Part shown: positions 62,607 through 64,000 of the stretch, piece by piece
Layout of the letters: each line of letters starts with the position of its first letter
How positions within the stretch are numbered: position 1 is the first letter of the stretch
NCBI GenBank assembly: GCA_023954375.1
Contig: JAMLIC010000015.1
Coordinates: 1 to 64,000 of the forward strand
DNA length: 64,000 nt
Direction: 5' to 3'
DNA from: Planctomycetota bacterium
Lineage (GTDB): Bacteria > Planctomycetota > J058
Notes under the pieces: model-generated
Seen by the model: only the letters and a program-made list of their open reading frames with translations
Databases searched by the model: none
What the model was told of the DNA's origin: nothing
Position numbers and translations under genes: made by a program

Positions 62607-64000
62607 CCGCGCGGCGGGCCGAGCACCTGCTCGCCTGGGCGCTCCTGGCCGCGGCCCTGGCGCCCACGGCCGCGCGGGTCGCGCGCGCCTGGCGCGACCC
62701 GATCGCCGAGCACGGGCCGCTGGTCGTCGCGGTCGCCGCCTGGCTCCTCTGGCGCCGCCGCGCGGCCTTCGCGGCCACCCCGTCGCCGCCCCGGCCGGGC
62801 GTCGGCGGCCTCGCCCTGGCCGTCGCGCTCTGGATCGGCGAGGCGGCGGCGCTCGAGCCCCACGTCACGGTCGCCGGCCCCGCGGCGCTCCTGGCGATCG
62901 CCGCCCACGTCCTGGCCCGCCACGGCCTGCCGGCGCTGCGCCTGGCCGCCTTCCCCCTGGCGTTCTGCCTGTTCGCCCTGCCGGCGCCGGGCCCGGTCCT
63001 CTTCTCGCTCTCGATCCGGCTGAAGCTCCTCGCGGCGCAGGTCGCCGCCGGCCTCCTCGACGGCCTGGGGCTGGCGGTCGTCCGCGTGGGCAGCACGCTC
63101 CACGTGCCCGGCGCCGCCCTCGTCGTCGACGACGGCTGCAGCGGCCTGCGCGGCCTCGTGGCGGTCGTGGCCTTCGCCGTCCTGATGGCCAGCCTCGCCC
63201 AGGACCGGCGGCGGGGCCTCCTGGCCCTGGTCCTGGCCGTGCCGGCCGCGATCGCCGCCAACGTGCTCAGGATCGTCGTCCTGTCGCTCCTCGTGGCCCG
63301 CGGGCACACGTTCGTGCTCGAGGGGGCGGCGCACGAGGCCACGGGCCTGGCCGTCTACGCGGTCGCCCTGGGCGCCGTGCTCCTCGCGGCCGGTCGGCCG
63401 GCCGACGAACCCCCCACCCCGCCGCCCGCGGCCGAGCCGGAGGTCCCTCCGCTCTCCCGGCCCGCCCGCGCGGCCCTGCTGGCGACCGTCGCGCTCTTCG
63501 CCGGCCTGTCGCTCGTCGCGGCCCGCCCGGTCACGACCCACGTCGCGCGGCGCCTGCCCGAGCGGCTCGGCCCCTTCGTGGGCGCCCCGGCGCCGCTCGA
63601 GCCGGCCGTGTTCAGGATCCTCGGCGAGGACGTCGCCGCCCGGCGCTTCCCGGTCGCGCCGGACGAGCCCACGGTGGACCTCGTCGTCGTCCACGCGGCC
63701 GACGACCCGTGGCGCGCCTACCACCCGCCCGACGGCTGCTTCCTGATCGGCGGCTGGGAGGTGGCCGAGGCCGACGAGCGCGCGCTCCCGGGCGGCCAGC
63801 GCGCGCGGCGGCGCCTCTTCCGCCGCGGCGCCGAGGCGGAGCTCGTCTACTACTGGGTGCGGGTGGGCGAGGCGGACGCCGCCGCCGACCCGCTGTCGCT
63901 CCGGCTCGAGCTGTTCGCGCGCCGCCTGAAGGGCGACCGGCGCCGCGACACAACCCTCGTGCGGCTCAGCACCTCCGCTGCGGACGGCGTGCCCGCCGCC
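62603..64000 (+). CDS. Exosortase fused to EpsI domain (3' end outside window)
   Basis: 466 codons, ATG 62603 in an ATGA overlap, open to the window edge. About eight membrane segments in residues 1-275. Exosortase catalytic triad in place: Cys179 in VVDDGCSGLRGLVAVVAF, Arg223 in AAIAANVLRIVVLS, His244 in LEGAAHEATGLAVYAV. After a Pro-rich linker comes an EpsI-type soluble domain (LGPFVGAPAPLEPAVFRILGEDVAARRFP, then YHPPDGCFLIGGWEV). Known: exosortases process PEP-CTERM-like proteins, and exosortase-EpsI fusions sit in EPS loci. No PEP-CTERM protein was recognised in this window. The preceding TPR gene is the usual neighbour type. Confidence 0.88.
   Translation, partial: MTARRAEHLLAWALLAAALAPTAARVARAWRDPIAEHGPLVVAVAAWLLWRRRAAFAATPSPPRPGVGGLALAVALWIGEAAALEPHVTVAGPAALLAIAAHVLARHGLPALRLAAFPLAFCLFALPAPGPVLFSLSIRLKLLAAQVAAGLLDGLGLAVVRVGSTLHVPGAALVVDDGCSGLRGLVAVVAFAVLMASLAQDRRRGLLALVLAVPAAIAANVLRIVVLSLLVARGHTFVLEGAAHEATGLAVYAVALGAVLLAAGRPADEPPTPPPAAEPEVPPLSRPARAALLATVALFAGLSLVAARPVTTHVARRLPERLGPFVGAPAPLEPAVFRILGEDVAARRFPVAPDEPTVDLVVVHAADDPWRAYHPPDGCFLIGGWEVAEADERALPGGQRARRRLFRRGAEAELVYYWVRVGEADAAADPLSLRLELFARRLKGDRRRDTTLVRLSTSAADGVPAA

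Overview
The window is extremely G+C-rich bacterial chromosome (by eye roughly three quarters G+C) with a Gram-negative envelope: Wza-type outer-membrane exporter, lipoproteins, undecaprenyl-phosphate glycosylation and an exosortase. Long antisense open frames are shadows of G/C-ending codons. The mix (exosortase-EpsI fusion, FHA plus SpoIIE phosphatase, giant AsmA-like protein, HipA N-terminal protein, Rpn-type fragments) fits an uncultured Planctomycetota or a similar deep lineage; that assignment is inference with low confidence.

Layout. 1-9.0 kb: end of an O-antigen-ligase/TPR gene (+), facing a giant Wzz-like/AsmA-like gene and its Wza-type partner (-). 9.1-16.8 kb (+): WecA/MraY-type initiating transferase, Wzm/Wzt ABC exporter with carbohydrate-binding tail, FkbM methyltransferase, GT2, membrane-anchored SGNH hydrolase, NeuD/PglD-type acyltransferase. 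16.7-19.0 kb (-): GT2 and a DegT-type sugar aminotransferase. 19.0-35.1 kb (+): a tightly packed operon, mostly with 4-17 base overlaps, holding eight more glycosyltransferases, an FkbM methyltransferase, a Wzy-like polymerase, an AsnB-type amidotransferase and a NodU/CmcH-type carbamoyltransferase. 35.3-43.3 kb: enolase, an HExxH lipoprotein, an Rpn-C-terminus-like small protein, methyltransferase, nadC, MoxR ATPase, FkbM methyltransferase, and a GT4 fused to a PglC-like phosphoglycosyl transferase.

43.3-47.3 kb is an accessory patch: an AbiE-like HTH/nucleotidyltransferase pair with the second gene frameshifted, a three-copy 19-bp operator-like array, two lipoproteins, and a junction where a truncated gene abuts a DUF4351 fragment. 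47.3-56.4 kb is a second polysaccharide patch (PglD-type acyltransferase, GDP-mannose-dehydratase-like SDR, flippase, ligase/polymerase, GT4, FHA-phosphatase, asparagine-synthase-like protein, nucleotide-sugar epimerase). 56.5-57.0 kb carries a HipS-like protein and a broken kinase start, followed by carA and purA. 59.7-64 kb holds a TPR gene broken in many frames and an exosortase-EpsI fusion running off the window.

Together the genes describe synthesis, decoration (carbamoyl, amide, amino, acyl and methyl groups), polymerisation and export of at least one complex cell-surface polysaccharide, with parts of both the ABC-exporter and the Wzx/Wzy routes. Several frameshifts sit in short homopolymers or repeats, so some broken genes may be assembly errors.
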